A stretch of DNA of 64,000 bases from Saprospiraceae bacterium (GTDB lineage: Bacteria > Bacteroidota > Bacteroidia > Chitinophagales > Saprospiraceae): assembly GCA_016714025.1 (NCBI GenBank), contig JADJOB010000002.1, forward strand, positions 1,830,001-1,894,000, in the 5' to 3' direction. The notes under the pieces are model-generated. The model was not told the DNA's origin and searched no databases. It saw only the letters and a list, made by a program, of their open reading frames with translations. The stretch's first letter is position 1. Each line of letters opens with the position of its first letter. The translations under genes and the position numbers were made by a program. This document shows, one piece after another, positions 26,354 to 35,091 of this stretch.

Positions 26354-27043
26354 ATGAATAAAAGACCAATAGCTCAGCAACGAGGCCAAGAGGAGCAAAA
26401 TCGTCTTGATATAATGGCAAGTGCATTGAGTTCAATTATGGGGGCTCGCGTTATTCCTGGTGATCAATTTGATAAATTAGATGAGCAAAATCAAAAGTTA
26501 CTAGCAAACACTAAAGATTTAAATAAAGTCAAATTAAAATTATTATTTACGCAATGTAAGCTTCAAGCGTTTGTGAAATACCATAGCAAATGGAAACCTG
26601 CAACTAGAAAAATAGAGCAACGACTCCGAAAGCTTCATAAAGAGAAGCTTTATATTGATTTTACGAATTTTCCATTTGAAATAGGGCAAAACCTAAAGGA
26701 AGCCTATAATTGTTATGTGAATGATTTGAAAATGTCGTGCTATATAATGGTTTTGCGTACTATCGAAATAACGGTTAATTTAATTTACAATCAACATAAC
26801 CCTGTGCAATATGATAAAAACGGAAAACCTCTTTTTATTACAGCCTTGGTGAAGCTGAATTGGGTTAAATCAAACAAGATGATAGGAGGAGCTGATTAAT
26901 TAGTTGCTAAAGCTTTTATAGAAGCAAGAAATGATAGTGTGCATGAAATTTATATACCGACAGAACGACAATTGATTTCAGCTTTTGAATCTGTTATAGC
27001 TCTTGTAGATCAGCTTAATGCCAATTTGATGACAGAAAAATAA
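26354..27043 (+). pseudogene. HEPN/DUF4145-like protein, broken by an in-frame TAA
   Basis: The frame from ATG 26354 meets TAA at 26897-26899, but the same frame then stays open to TAA at 27041-27043, giving a product of about 229 residues if the first stop were read through. The first part contains IGQNLKEAYNCYVNDLKMSC and a helix YIMVLRTIEITVNLIYN, in the style of DUF4145/HEPN proteins. The part after the stop contains ARNDSVHEIYIP, an RxxxxH motif typical of HEPN RNases, and a final helix. HEPN proteins are common toxins or effectors in defence loci. With the internal stop the RxxxxH part is lost, so the gene is probably inactive. Confidence 0.6.
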
Positions 27044-27298
27044 ACTTCGTCGAAGTGGCCTACTTAGGAGTTAAATCAACTACCAGCTCATGATACTTAT
27101 CAACAATGGTGTTATCAAATGAATCTAAATACACTTGAGTAGTGTTTTCCGTTTTATGTCCAAGAGCTTCACTTATTACCGCAGTAGGAACACCAAGTTT
27201 TTTAGCATTTGTAGCATAAGAATGTCTTGCAACATAACTTGAAATTGAAGATTCAATACCACACAACGCACTAATTTCTTTTAGACTTCTATTATATC

Positions 27299-28041
27299 TT
27301 CTTAATTCGTCCTGGATTTCAATAAGTTGCTTCTTTGGATAATCAGATTTAACGACACCTAGAATGAAATCATTTTCTTTCTTGCCGATACTGTATTTTT
27401 CCAAAATCTCTTTTAAAGCTTTGGAAATCGGAATTGAATGAAGTTTTCCTGTTTTCTGTCTTTTATATTCTACCCTATTATTAATAATATTCTTGCATTT
27501 AAGAAAAGCTATATCGACAAAAGAAGCTCCCATTAAATAGAAACTGGTCAGAAAATAGTCCTTAGCCCGTTTATGTCTTTCAGTTGTGGGCTCATATTGC
27601 AGAAACCGGATTAAGTCTTCTCTACTTATTGCTCTTTTGCGGGTTTCTTCCTTTCGGATTGTATAGTCCTTAAAGGGATAATATTCCTGGGATATTTTGT
27701 TTTGCTTGATGGCTATATTATATAATGACCGGATAGTCCTCATATTTACACTTAGCCCATTAAAAGTATTTCCTTTGGATAAGTACCAGGCTTCATATTT
27801 CTTTAACCACTTAAAAGTGAGCTGCTTTAAAGGAAAATCCTTCTTATCCACAAAATTTGCCACACTTCGAGAAACCAGATAATAGACTCGAGCATTGCCG
27901 TATCTTTTAGATTGTTCCATTTCAGAAATGACTGAGGCAAAGAATTCAAGGGTCAATACTTCCTCACTCTTTTGTGCAAGGCTATTCTTCAAATCATTAA
28001 CTGACAATCGCTCGAGATTGCCCTCTTCCTGAAGCACCAGA
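27299..28041. repeat. Tandem duplication within the integrase, copy 1 (743 bp)
   Basis: This segment is followed immediately by an identical copy. Corresponding open frames in both are the same residue for residue and lie exactly 743 bp apart. 743 is not divisible by three, so the duplication breaks the integrase frame. Confidence 0.92.
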
Positions 28042-28784
28042 TTCTTAATTCGTCCTGGATTTCAATAAGTTGCTTCTTTGGATAATCAGATTTAACGACA
28101 CCTAGAATGAAATCATTTTCTTTCTTGCCGATACTGTATTTTTCCAAAATCTCTTTTAAAGCTTTGGAAATCGGAATTGAATGAAGTTTTCCTGTTTTCT
28201 GTCTTTTATATTCTACCCTATTATTAATAATATTCTTGCATTTAAGAAAAGCTATATCGACAAAAGAAGCTCCCATTAAATAGAAACTGGTCAGAAAATA
28301 GTCCTTAGCCCGTTTATGTCTTTCAGTTGTGGGCTCATATTGCAGAAACCGGATTAAGTCTTCTCTACTTATTGCTCTTTTGCGGGTTTCTTCCTTTCGG
28401 ATTGTATAGTCCTTAAAGGGATAATATTCCTGGGATATTTTGTTTTGCTTGATGGCTATATTATATAATGACCGGATAGTCCTCATATTTACACTTAGCC
28501 CATTAAAAGTATTTCCTTTGGATAAGTACCAGGCTTCATATTTCTTTAACCACTTAAAAGTGAGCTGCTTTAAAGGAAAATCCTTCTTATCCACAAAATT
28601 TGCCACACTTCGAGAAACCAGATAATAGACTCGAGCATTGCCGTATCTTTTAGATTGTTCCATTTCAGAAATGACTGAGGCAAAGAATTCAAGGGTCAAT
28701 ACTTCCTCACTCTTTTGTGCAAGGCTATTCTTCAAATCATTAACTGACAATCGCTCGAGATTGCCCTCTTCCTGAAGCACCAGA
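28042..28784. repeat. Tandem duplication within the integrase, copy 2 (743 bp)
   Basis: The second copy of the 743-bp unit begins directly after the first. The lack of any divergence between copies means the event is very recent or is an assembly artefact. Confidence 0.92.
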
Positions 28785-29176
28785 AGTCTGTTAAGTATCT
28801 TGCTTTTCTCCTTGTGAAGCCAATTATTAAACCGGTTTATATTTTCAAAATCTTTGCTGGTAGCCCTTACATTTTGCAATTTTTCATTCCAGTCTTTAGA
28901 AAATAAACTATACCCCAGAGAAATCCGAAGAGGCCTTCGATTGACAACTATGAGTAATTTCAATGAATGCCTTCCATCCGTTTTGATATTCCGGCGATCG
29001 AGTTCAATTTTTACCGAGACTGACATTAAGACCCAAATATAATCATTTATAAAATTTGCCAGCGATTTGCCAGCAGAATATGTATTTAATTGTAAAGATA
29101 TGGTGTTAATTGAAAATATTAATACTGATTTACAAGCACTTACATACATAAAAAAACACAAAAATACACATTTTTG

Positions 29177-29222
29177 ACGTCTGGGGGGCGTGGGGTCGCA
29201 AGTTCAAATCTTGTCGCCCCGA
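29177..29222 (+). tRNA. 3' half of tRNA-Pro(GGG), attachment-site remnant
   Basis: The sequence fits the tRNA 3' half: anticodon loop CTGGGGG (29181-29187, GGG anticodon), 3' anticodon stem GCGTG, variable loop GGGTC, T arm GCAAG-TTCAAAT-CTTGT, acceptor strand CGCCCCG and discriminator A. A C1:G72 pair, as in tRNA-Pro, would be needed for the missing 5' part CGGGGCG. No 5' half exists upstream: the match begins in the anticodon stem. It therefore marks the right attachment site of the island, and is not a functional tRNA gene. Confidence 0.75.
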
Positions 29223-29652
29223 CATGTAAATCTAGGAGTTATGATGAAAATTCATGGCTCCTTTTTTTTATTTACACAGAATTTGCACAATATTTAGCAG
29301 TTGGTGGAATCGAGAGTACTGAGTCCCGGTTAAACAATTTTGTGCATGATTCTTAGAGCGCTATTATAAATGAAACGGTACGAACAATTTCTAATATAAC
29401 TTTAGGTTATATTCTAATTCCAACCTTTACCTTTATCCCAACAAAACAAACTTTTATGAATCGTTTGTGTTTGCCACTCTTTGATGACCAATGTATTGGT
29501 TGCGTATTAAATGACTTAGTCAGACAAGTAAACAATGATATTGAATGGATTCTTTATATGCTATGTTCTAATTATATACCCGATAAACATGAAAAAAATA
29601 TAGCTGAAGATCTTATTCTACGAAACTTAATTATTAAAACTGAATTTGAGCA

Positions 29653-29814
29653 ATGTTGCTCACACATATGTATAATTTTACGGGTTCAATAAGTAATATG
29701 GAAATAAACAATGGAACAATAGATTTAAAAAAAATAGACAATGGAATCTATTTTATAAAAATTATTTCGACAAATGGTGCTAGTAAAGTCGAAAAGTTGT
29801 TTGTTATAAAATGA
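29653..29814 (+). pseudogene. T9SS sorting-domain fragment
   Basis: A 53-codon frame reads like the end of a T9SS substrate: INNGTIDLKKIDNGIYFIKI, then a short basic and hydrophobic tail ending FVIK. No signal peptide or upstream protein is present; a stop codon lies two codons before its first ATG. Its TGA overlaps the ATG of the following gene (ATGA). It is probably the 3' remnant of a secreted-protein gene truncated near the island boundary. The 430 nt between the tRNA remnant and this fragment contain a 78-codon frame at 29456 with no recognisable features. Confidence 0.55.
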
Positions 29815-31268
29815 AGGTAAAATTAATTTTATTTGCATTATTTTATCTTAATCTTCTGAATGGTCAGAAGCACGATTATATCTGGACACTAGGCACTGGA
29901 AATACATTTGTAGATAGCATTCATGGAGGTACAGATATTGATTTTAATTATTCACCTCCACAAGTAAAATATGTCAATCGACCGACAAAATTTTTATATT
30001 TAACTTCATCAATGAGTGATTTTGATGGGAGCCTATTATATTACTCTAATGGATGTTCTGTAATAAATCGCAATCAACAAACTCTAATTAATGGTAATGC
30101 ACTAAACCCAGGCAATTTGTTTGATAAATGGTGTACTGGCAACAACGGATATTATGTTTTATTGCAAAGTATTATTAATCTTCCTTTTATTAATAATAAT
30201 GATAAGTTTGGAATGTTTCATCTGGGTGGAATTGAAATAAAAGGATTACTTAATGCTAGAATTAATGCATGTTATTACTCTGAAATTGATATTGCAGCAG
30301 AGAATGGTAGGGGTGTTTTACTAAGAAAAAATATTCCAATTATTACTGACACTTTAGGTGGCTTCATTAAAGCTGTTAAACATTCAGATGGACAATCCTG
30401 GTGGATTATTGCCGTTGGGAGGAATACCAATATTTATTATAGAATAAAATTTTTTGATGGACAAATAGAAGGACCTTATGAACAGCTTGTTGAAGATACT
30501 TGCAAAAACCCTAATAATACGGGTCAAGCAGTATTTTCTCCAGACGGGAGTATGTATGCCCATTTTGATCCATGGACAGGACTTATTATATATGATTTTG
30601 ACAGAGGTACTGGTCTTTTAAAAAAAAGAGAGAAAATTGATTTTTGGTACAACCCTAATTCTGATTTTTACTATGGGGGCTTGTCATTTTCTCCTAATGG
30701 AAGGTTTCTATATCTGTCTACAGAAAAGATTATGTACCAATTTGATTTAACACAAACACCGATCAAGAATTCTAGAACTATTTTAGATTCAATTGACGGA
30801 TCTATGTCACCATATCTTATAACTTTTCTTTATCATGAGCTTGCTCCAGATGGAAAAATATACATCAGTTCCGGAAATTCTGTCAATTTATGGGGAGTAA
30901 TTAATCAACCAGATGAAAAGGGTTTCGCATGTGATTTCAAGCAACATAATTTTAGGTTAGCTACTTTAAATTTTTGGAGCATTCCCAACTTCCCTAATTA
31001 CAGACTTGGTCCACTTGTATTAACCGAATCTATAGAAAGCAATGCTTATTTAATAACACCAAATCCTGCTTCGCTCCATTTTGCTTATGATAATTTAGAT
31101 AAGCCTGGAGTTCTACGAATATATAATCAGCATGGGCAACAAGTACTCTTCCAAAAGTTAAGTCCCTATTATCATATTGTATATGTCAATAAACTTCCTA
31201 TCGGAATGTATTTCACTTCATTGGAAGTAAGTGGAAAAATTTATTGGGATAAATTGTTGAAAATTTAG
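29811..31268 (+). CDS. T9SS-secreted β-propeller protein (485 aa)
   Basis: Signal peptide at residues 1-18 (MKVKLILFALFYLNLLNG), then QKHDYIWTLG, matching the opening of the protein at 14672-16462. The body has propeller-type motifs such as GQAVFSPDGSMYAHF and GLSFSPNGRFLYLST. The end is a T9SS type A sorting domain (YLITPNPASLHFAY to the C-terminal Lys-Ile). No PKD domain is present, which explains the shorter length. The start ATG overlaps the stop of a sorting-domain remnant. It is probably surface-exposed. The two paralogues lie one inside the island and one just outside it. Confidence 0.82.
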   Translation: MKVKLILFALFYLNLLNGQKHDYIWTLGTGNTFVDSIHGGTDIDFNYSPPQVKYVNRPTKFLYLTSSMSDFDGSLLYYSNGCSVINRNQQTLINGNALNPGNLFDKWCTGNNGYYVLLQSIINLPFINNNDKFGMFHLGGIEIKGLLNARINACYYSEIDIAAENGRGVLLRKNIPIITDTLGGFIKAVKHSDGQSWWIIAVGRNTNIYYRIKFFDGQIEGPYEQLVEDTCKNPNNTGQAVFSPDGSMYAHFDPWTGLIIYDFDRGTGLLKKREKIDFWYNPNSDFYYGGLSFSPNGRFLYLSTEKIMYQFDLTQTPIKNSRTILDSIDGSMSPYLITFLYHELAPDGKIYISSGNSVNLWGVINQPDEKGFACDFKQHNFRLATLNFWSIPNFPNYRLGPLVLTESIESNAYLITPNPASLHFAYDNLDKPGVLRIYNQHGQQVLFQKLSPYYHIVYVNKLPIGMYFTSLEVSGKIYWDKLLKI

Positions 31269-31470
31269 CCAGTAAAATTAAAGTTACATTTTTTTATTGA
31301 ATTAAGCTATGATTGGAGATGTTGTTCAAATGCTTTCTTCGTCATATAATGTATTTTCCAGCAAAACATAGCAGGGCTTATAATTGAATCAAGATGCACT
31401 TGGTAGTTTGGATGCGTTCTAGAATATCATTTGATTATTCTTGATTTCGATAGTAAAAAATTGTATCAAT

Positions 31471-31788
31471 ATGATTTTAACTAGATATTTTATTTTCATC
31501 ATATTAATTTTTTTATTTCCTGCAGCCACAAAAAAAAATTTAATATTATTTCATTGTTATCATTGTAAAGGATGTGTTTCAAGAGCTTTAAGTGACATTG
31601 TTTTTTATAAATACGATAGTACATATCAAATTATTTTGGATTCAACTTGTTTTACAGCTTTTTCTATCATTGGACAGATAAAATTTAAACAATTGTCTCA
31701 AATAGAAATTGATAGAAAGTATGGGGAATTTGCTAATATAAGAATTTATGATGGCATTGGAAACAAAGTGAATTTGAATACGGGCTAG
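31471..31788 (+). CDS. Small exported protein with a Cys-rich motif (105 aa)
   Basis: A 105-residue protein from ATG 31471 (a TTG 30 nt upstream is less likely). Residues 1-20 are hydrophobic (MILTRYFIFIILIFLFPAA), a signal or anchor. The mature part has CYHCKGC near residue 33, a possible disulfide or metal site, and one further Cys (DSTC), and it is otherwise strand-rich. No family is recognised. It stands alone after the T9SS propeller gene, with a 200-nt gap and no clear promoter. Confidence 0.5.
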   Translation: MILTRYFIFIILIFLFPAATKKNLILFHCYHCKGCVSRALSDIVFYKYDSTYQIILDSTCFTAFSIIGQIKFKQLSQIEIDRKYGEFANIRIYDGIGNKVNLNTG

Positions 31789-31910
31789 AATCTCAGTGAT
31801 TTTGTGAAGTAATTGGGTTATTCTAAGTAGCCTGCAATTATTGAGAATTTATCCCCTGCATAACATTCCAACACAATAAATTACCCTCATTTTTCATTAT
31901 ATTTGCCGAG

Positions 31911-32057
31911 ATGTTAAAAAAGTAGCTGGCTATTTTCTTTCTTACACTTGCCAATGTGCTACTCATTGGCCATGAGCTCATTCCACATCATCACCACGAA
32001 AGCCTTGAAGAGTTATTGGCACATCATCATTCTGATGAGGATTCGAGTGAGCATTGA
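31911..32057 (+). pseudogene. Histidine-rich small metal-binding-type peptide with an early amber codon
   Basis: The frame reads MLKK, then TAG at codon 5, then a signal-like stretch LAIFFLTLANVLLIGHELIP followed by HHHHESLEELLAHHHS and an acidic tail ending in SEH. Small histidine-rich proteins of this layout occur beside heavy-metal efflux genes in Bacteroidota. No efflux genes follow here, and the TAG would stop translation almost at once, so it is probably a relic. The rest of the 610-nt gap 31789-32399 shows no other gene. Confidence 0.5.
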
Positions 32058-32399
32058 CTGAGTCACGGAGTGTCTATTTAATTAAAAAATTGAATACTTA
32101 TTTCAATACTTATAAAAATTTTTGCTGCTCTTTGGATGATTCGTTAAAGTTACTTTTTTGTTTAGCGATTTATTAAACGATGATCAGTTAGTGTAAAAGA
32201 AGAAATGCTCTGGATTTGATTGCAAAATTTTTCTAACTTTATAAAATACAAGATTTAATAAAAATAATGGTTGAGCTTGAACCGAGAATAACAGGTGTAG
32301 AATTAATACAAGATTGTTAAAATTAAATTATACTTACACTTTACAAAAAAGCGATTCAATATTTATTTTAATTAAACTTGCATTTAATTAAATCCATTT

Positions 32400-34397
32400 C
32401 TAAAATTTAAGTATACGGTTTGTTAGGAAAGTATTTCCTTGATGGATTTGTAATTCATACATTCCCGGCGGAATAAATGAACAATCCAATTCGAAATTAT
32501 CCAGGGATGTATCCATCTTAATGAGCTGTTGTCCAATTGAATTTAATAAATAGACTTGTTTTAATGCCTTATTGGAGGTCGATACATGCAGTTGATTTGT
32601 AAATGGATTGGGAAAGATATGAATTTCATGGTCCTGATTTGAATTAGATACAGTTACGGGCGTCGTTGGACAATCTCTTTTTTGATTTAGGATGCTGATC
32701 AATTCGTCTAAATCAGCACCAATGTCTTTGCCATCGCTGCCATTTTTTGAATAGGCACTGTTGCTCTTCAATTTATAATTCAAAAGATTGTTGGGTCCGT
32801 TGTTGAAATCAACAAAAGCGACATCAGAATTTTTTGGAGGAAAATAATTCTGACTCATTGATTTAAAATTGGCGTACTTACTGGCATCGCCTGAGATCAA
32901 TACATTTTTATGAAATTGTTTATTGGCATCGGTCACATCAGGAAAATACATGGCAAAGGTCGCATCTCCTTGTTTAACACCGGGTCCGTAGATTCCTTGA
33001 TAGCCTCCACTTGAAATTAAAGAATTTACAAGGTTGTTTGTAAATCTAAAACCGCTCATTTTTTTATAGGCCCAGGTAATGGCACCACTTTGAAAAATGC
33101 TGTTGTGATCAATGGTCACATCCTGTGGTTCACCCAAGTGAAAAGCGGTTCCATCATTTGGTCCGGCTACATTTTGATCCCCGTATTTTGGTCCGTTGAT
33201 ATCTTCCAACAAATTGTTTTGGATCAATATGCGTTTACTTCGATTGCCAGTACCATCATCACTTCCCGAAATAGAAATTCCGGCACCTGTATGTCGGATG
33301 GAATTGCTACGGATGGTAACATCGCTGACATCTGCCTGAGGTGCAGCGCCTCCTTCCGTTCGAATCGTTAGAAGAATTGCATATCCACTTTGCCCAATGG
33401 GAAGATCTGCCCAACAATATTCCATCAGGTTTCCTTCCAGCAAAACGCGTTTACCCGTTTTGAGTTCGAATAAATTTTTAACGGTCCAATGTTTTCCGGC
33501 GTAGCTTGGATCTTTGACCCACCAGCTTAAAGGTTTACTAAAATGATTGTTCAACACTTCAATATCAGCGGGAACTAAATTTGAAATAGACGGAGCGCCA
33601 CCGCCAAACAAAATATTTTCCCCGGAAGCTTCAAGATAATTATTGATGATCTTAAACGGACCGGGTCCATTAATACCTGAGATTGCCTGCGCATCAAATC
33701 CGATGCTGTGAAAATCGGAAATATGACAATCCAGTACAGCCCCATTGGAGCAATCCAATCGAATGCCGTATTTCATAATACTGGCTTGAGGGTGTCCATG
33801 CACATAGCAACGATCCAAAACCATCTGATTGGGAATTTGCCACACTTGATTTTGAGCAGTTCCCGAATTTCCAAAATTGATCAATCCATAACTGTTGAGT
33901 ACTGCAGTAGCTGCACTGATTTCCAATCCAACCAGTCGATAGTGATGGGCTCCCGGTTCTGTATTAAAACAAGGGATTCCAGACAGATTAGTAGTTACAA
34001 TTGAAGGCATAGCCAATCGTTGTTCAGTAAACCTGGGATCGCCAGTCATGGCAGTTGGATCAACCCGAAAGCCTTGCTTTGGCAGTAAATCCATTCTCGA
34101 GCCCATAAGCACAATCCAACGCGTACTAGCCGGTTTTACTGGCAACACAAATCCACCGGTATAAACAATTCCTGCATCCAATATAATAACTGTGCCTGGT
34201 TGAGCAGCATCCAATGCTTTTTGAAGGTCTGTATAATTTCTACCTGAAGGACCTACGGTAATTCGCTTATAACCGATGGTATCAGGAAAACAAGCTTCAA
34301 TTGAAGCTGTATTTGGCAGCGTCGGTAAAATTTGAGCCACCCCAATGTTAAACAGCATCAAACAAAAAAAGACAATCGTAAAAATGGTTGCTTTCAT
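32400..34397 (-). CDS. T9SS-secreted pectate-lyase-like β-helix protein (665 aa)
   Basis: Signal peptide (residues 1-21, ending GVAQ). The next part begins with ITVGPSGRNYTDLQKALDAA, the usual first strand and helix of a pectate-lyase-like right-handed β-helix. Repeating strand units run through residues ~130-470 (for example HWTVKNLFELKTGKRVLLEG). A linker follows, and then a T9SS type A sorting domain from HIFPNPFTNQLHV to the C-terminal Lys-Phe. No pectate-lyase catalytic motif is evident, so enzymatic activity is uncertain. The gene is read leftward, away from the tandem-repeat cluster in its upstream region. Confidence 0.8.
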   Translation of the reverse strand: MKATIFTIVFFCLMLFNIGVAQILPTLPNTASIEACFPDTIGYKRITVGPSGRNYTDLQKALDAAQPGTVIILDAGIVYTGGFVLPVKPASTRWIVLMGSRMDLLPKQGFRVDPTAMTGDPRFTEQRLAMPSIVTTNLSGIPCFNTEPGAHHYRLVGLEISAATAVLNSYGLINFGNSGTAQNQVWQIPNQMVLDRCYVHGHPQASIMKYGIRLDCSNGAVLDCHISDFHSIGFDAQAISGINGPGPFKIINNYLEASGENILFGGGAPSISNLVPADIEVLNNHFSKPLSWWVKDPSYAGKHWTVKNLFELKTGKRVLLEGNLMEYCWADLPIGQSGYAILLTIRTEGGAAPQADVSDVTIRSNSIRHTGAGISISGSDDGTGNRSKRILIQNNLLEDINGPKYGDQNVAGPNDGTAFHLGEPQDVTIDHNSIFQSGAITWAYKKMSGFRFTNNLVNSLISSGGYQGIYGPGVKQGDATFAMYFPDVTDANKQFHKNVLISGDASKYANFKSMSQNYFPPKNSDVAFVDFNNGPNNLLNYKLKSNSAYSKNGSDGKDIGADLDELISILNQKRDCPTTPVTVSNSNQDHEIHIFPNPFTNQLHVSTSNKALKQVYLLNSIGQQLIKMDTSLDNFELDCSFIPPGMYELQIHQGNTFLTNRILKF

Positions 34398-34629
34398 CGG
34401 ATTACAAGATAGAAAGGAATTTATAATGAATCTAAAAAGCCACTTAGGAAATGCTTCAATACTACAATCCTGAAATTCTGCAATGCTTCAATATCCAAAG
34501 CTGGATTTAATAAAATAATCAATTGTTAAAAATTTAAGCAATTTTAGGTAAGGACATGAAGAAAGAACAAATTTAAAGGGTTCTTAATTGCTAGTTTATT
34601 GCACGTTTTCCGTCGTTTTCCGTGCTTTC

Positions 34630-35085
34630 TCGGCATTTGACGCTATTACAAGCAAGTATCCTGGGAGTATGTACGGGATATGTACGGAGTATCTACGGAG
34701 TATCTACGGAATAGCTATACAAAGTGTCTTGTCCTGTCTTGTCCTCTGTCTTGTCCTCTATAGGTTCAACCTATGCAAGTATCCTTTACAATTGAAATTT
34801 ATTTGATCTATTTTTAGATCAAAATAAGGGACGTAGGCTCAGTCTACGCCCAGCGAGCTAGTCTAACAGTCTAACATTCTAACAGTCTAACAGTCTAACA
34901 GTCTAACAGTCTAACAGTCTAACAGTCTAACAGTCTAACAGTCTAACAGCCCTTCAGCCCCAAAATCAGTAGTCAGCAGTCAGTATTCAGCAGTCAAAAA
35001 TTCAAAAATGCTCAACATACCTAGACCCTCCTCCCTAACAGTCTAACAGCCTAACAGCCTAACAGTCTAAACCCTCCAGCCCTCC
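34630..35085. repeat. Cluster of short tandem repeats
   Basis: Several different direct repeats follow each other: an 11-mer GGAGTATCTAC and variants (34663-34712), the 10-mer TGTCTTGTCC three times (34725-34758), the 8-mer AGTCTAAC eleven times with one variant (34860-34947), CAGT-type triplets (34968-34997) and further AACAGTCT/AACAGCCT units (35035-35068). The last units run up to the stop codon of the cyclase gene at 35092. The whole segment has no coding potential. Confidence 0.85.
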
Positions 35086-35091
35086 ATTCTT

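Larger units (their letters stand above)
27060..29026 (-). pseudogene. Tyrosine recombinase (integrase), disrupted by a 743-bp tandem duplication
   Basis: An ATG at 29026 (MSVSVKIELDRRN) fits the start. The N-terminal arm-binding and SAM-like domains precede the catalytic domain, which has VARHSYATNAKKLG and GHKTENTTQVYLDSF with the second Arg, the His and the nucleophile Tyr. The first catalytic Arg position reads GASFVDIAFLK, with Ser instead of Arg, as reported for IntDOT of CTnDOT. Bases 27299-28041 are repeated exactly as 28042-28784, which shifts the frame. Without one copy the gene is 1224 nt (407 residues), the usual size. As it stands, no full-length product can be made. It adjoins the tRNA-Pro fragment used as attachment site. 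Confidence 0.88.

Noticed and set aside
22119..27043. Type II CBASS as a label for the E2-E1-JAB cassette
   Set aside because: No CD-NTase gene or cyclic-nucleotide-activated effector is found, and the JAB domain is fused rather than separate.
29174..29356. 60-codon open frame over the tRNA remnant
   Set aside because: Its first third is simply the translated tRNA-Pro 3' half, a common artefact.
29456..29692. 78-codon frame with several Cys between the tRNA remnant and the T9SS fragment
   Set aside because: It shows no motif, signal peptide or neighbour support and overlaps the sorting-domain remnant in another frame.
34860..34947. 8-mer array considered as a CRISPR array
   Set aside because: The unit is 8 bp without spacers, so it is a simple tandem repeat.
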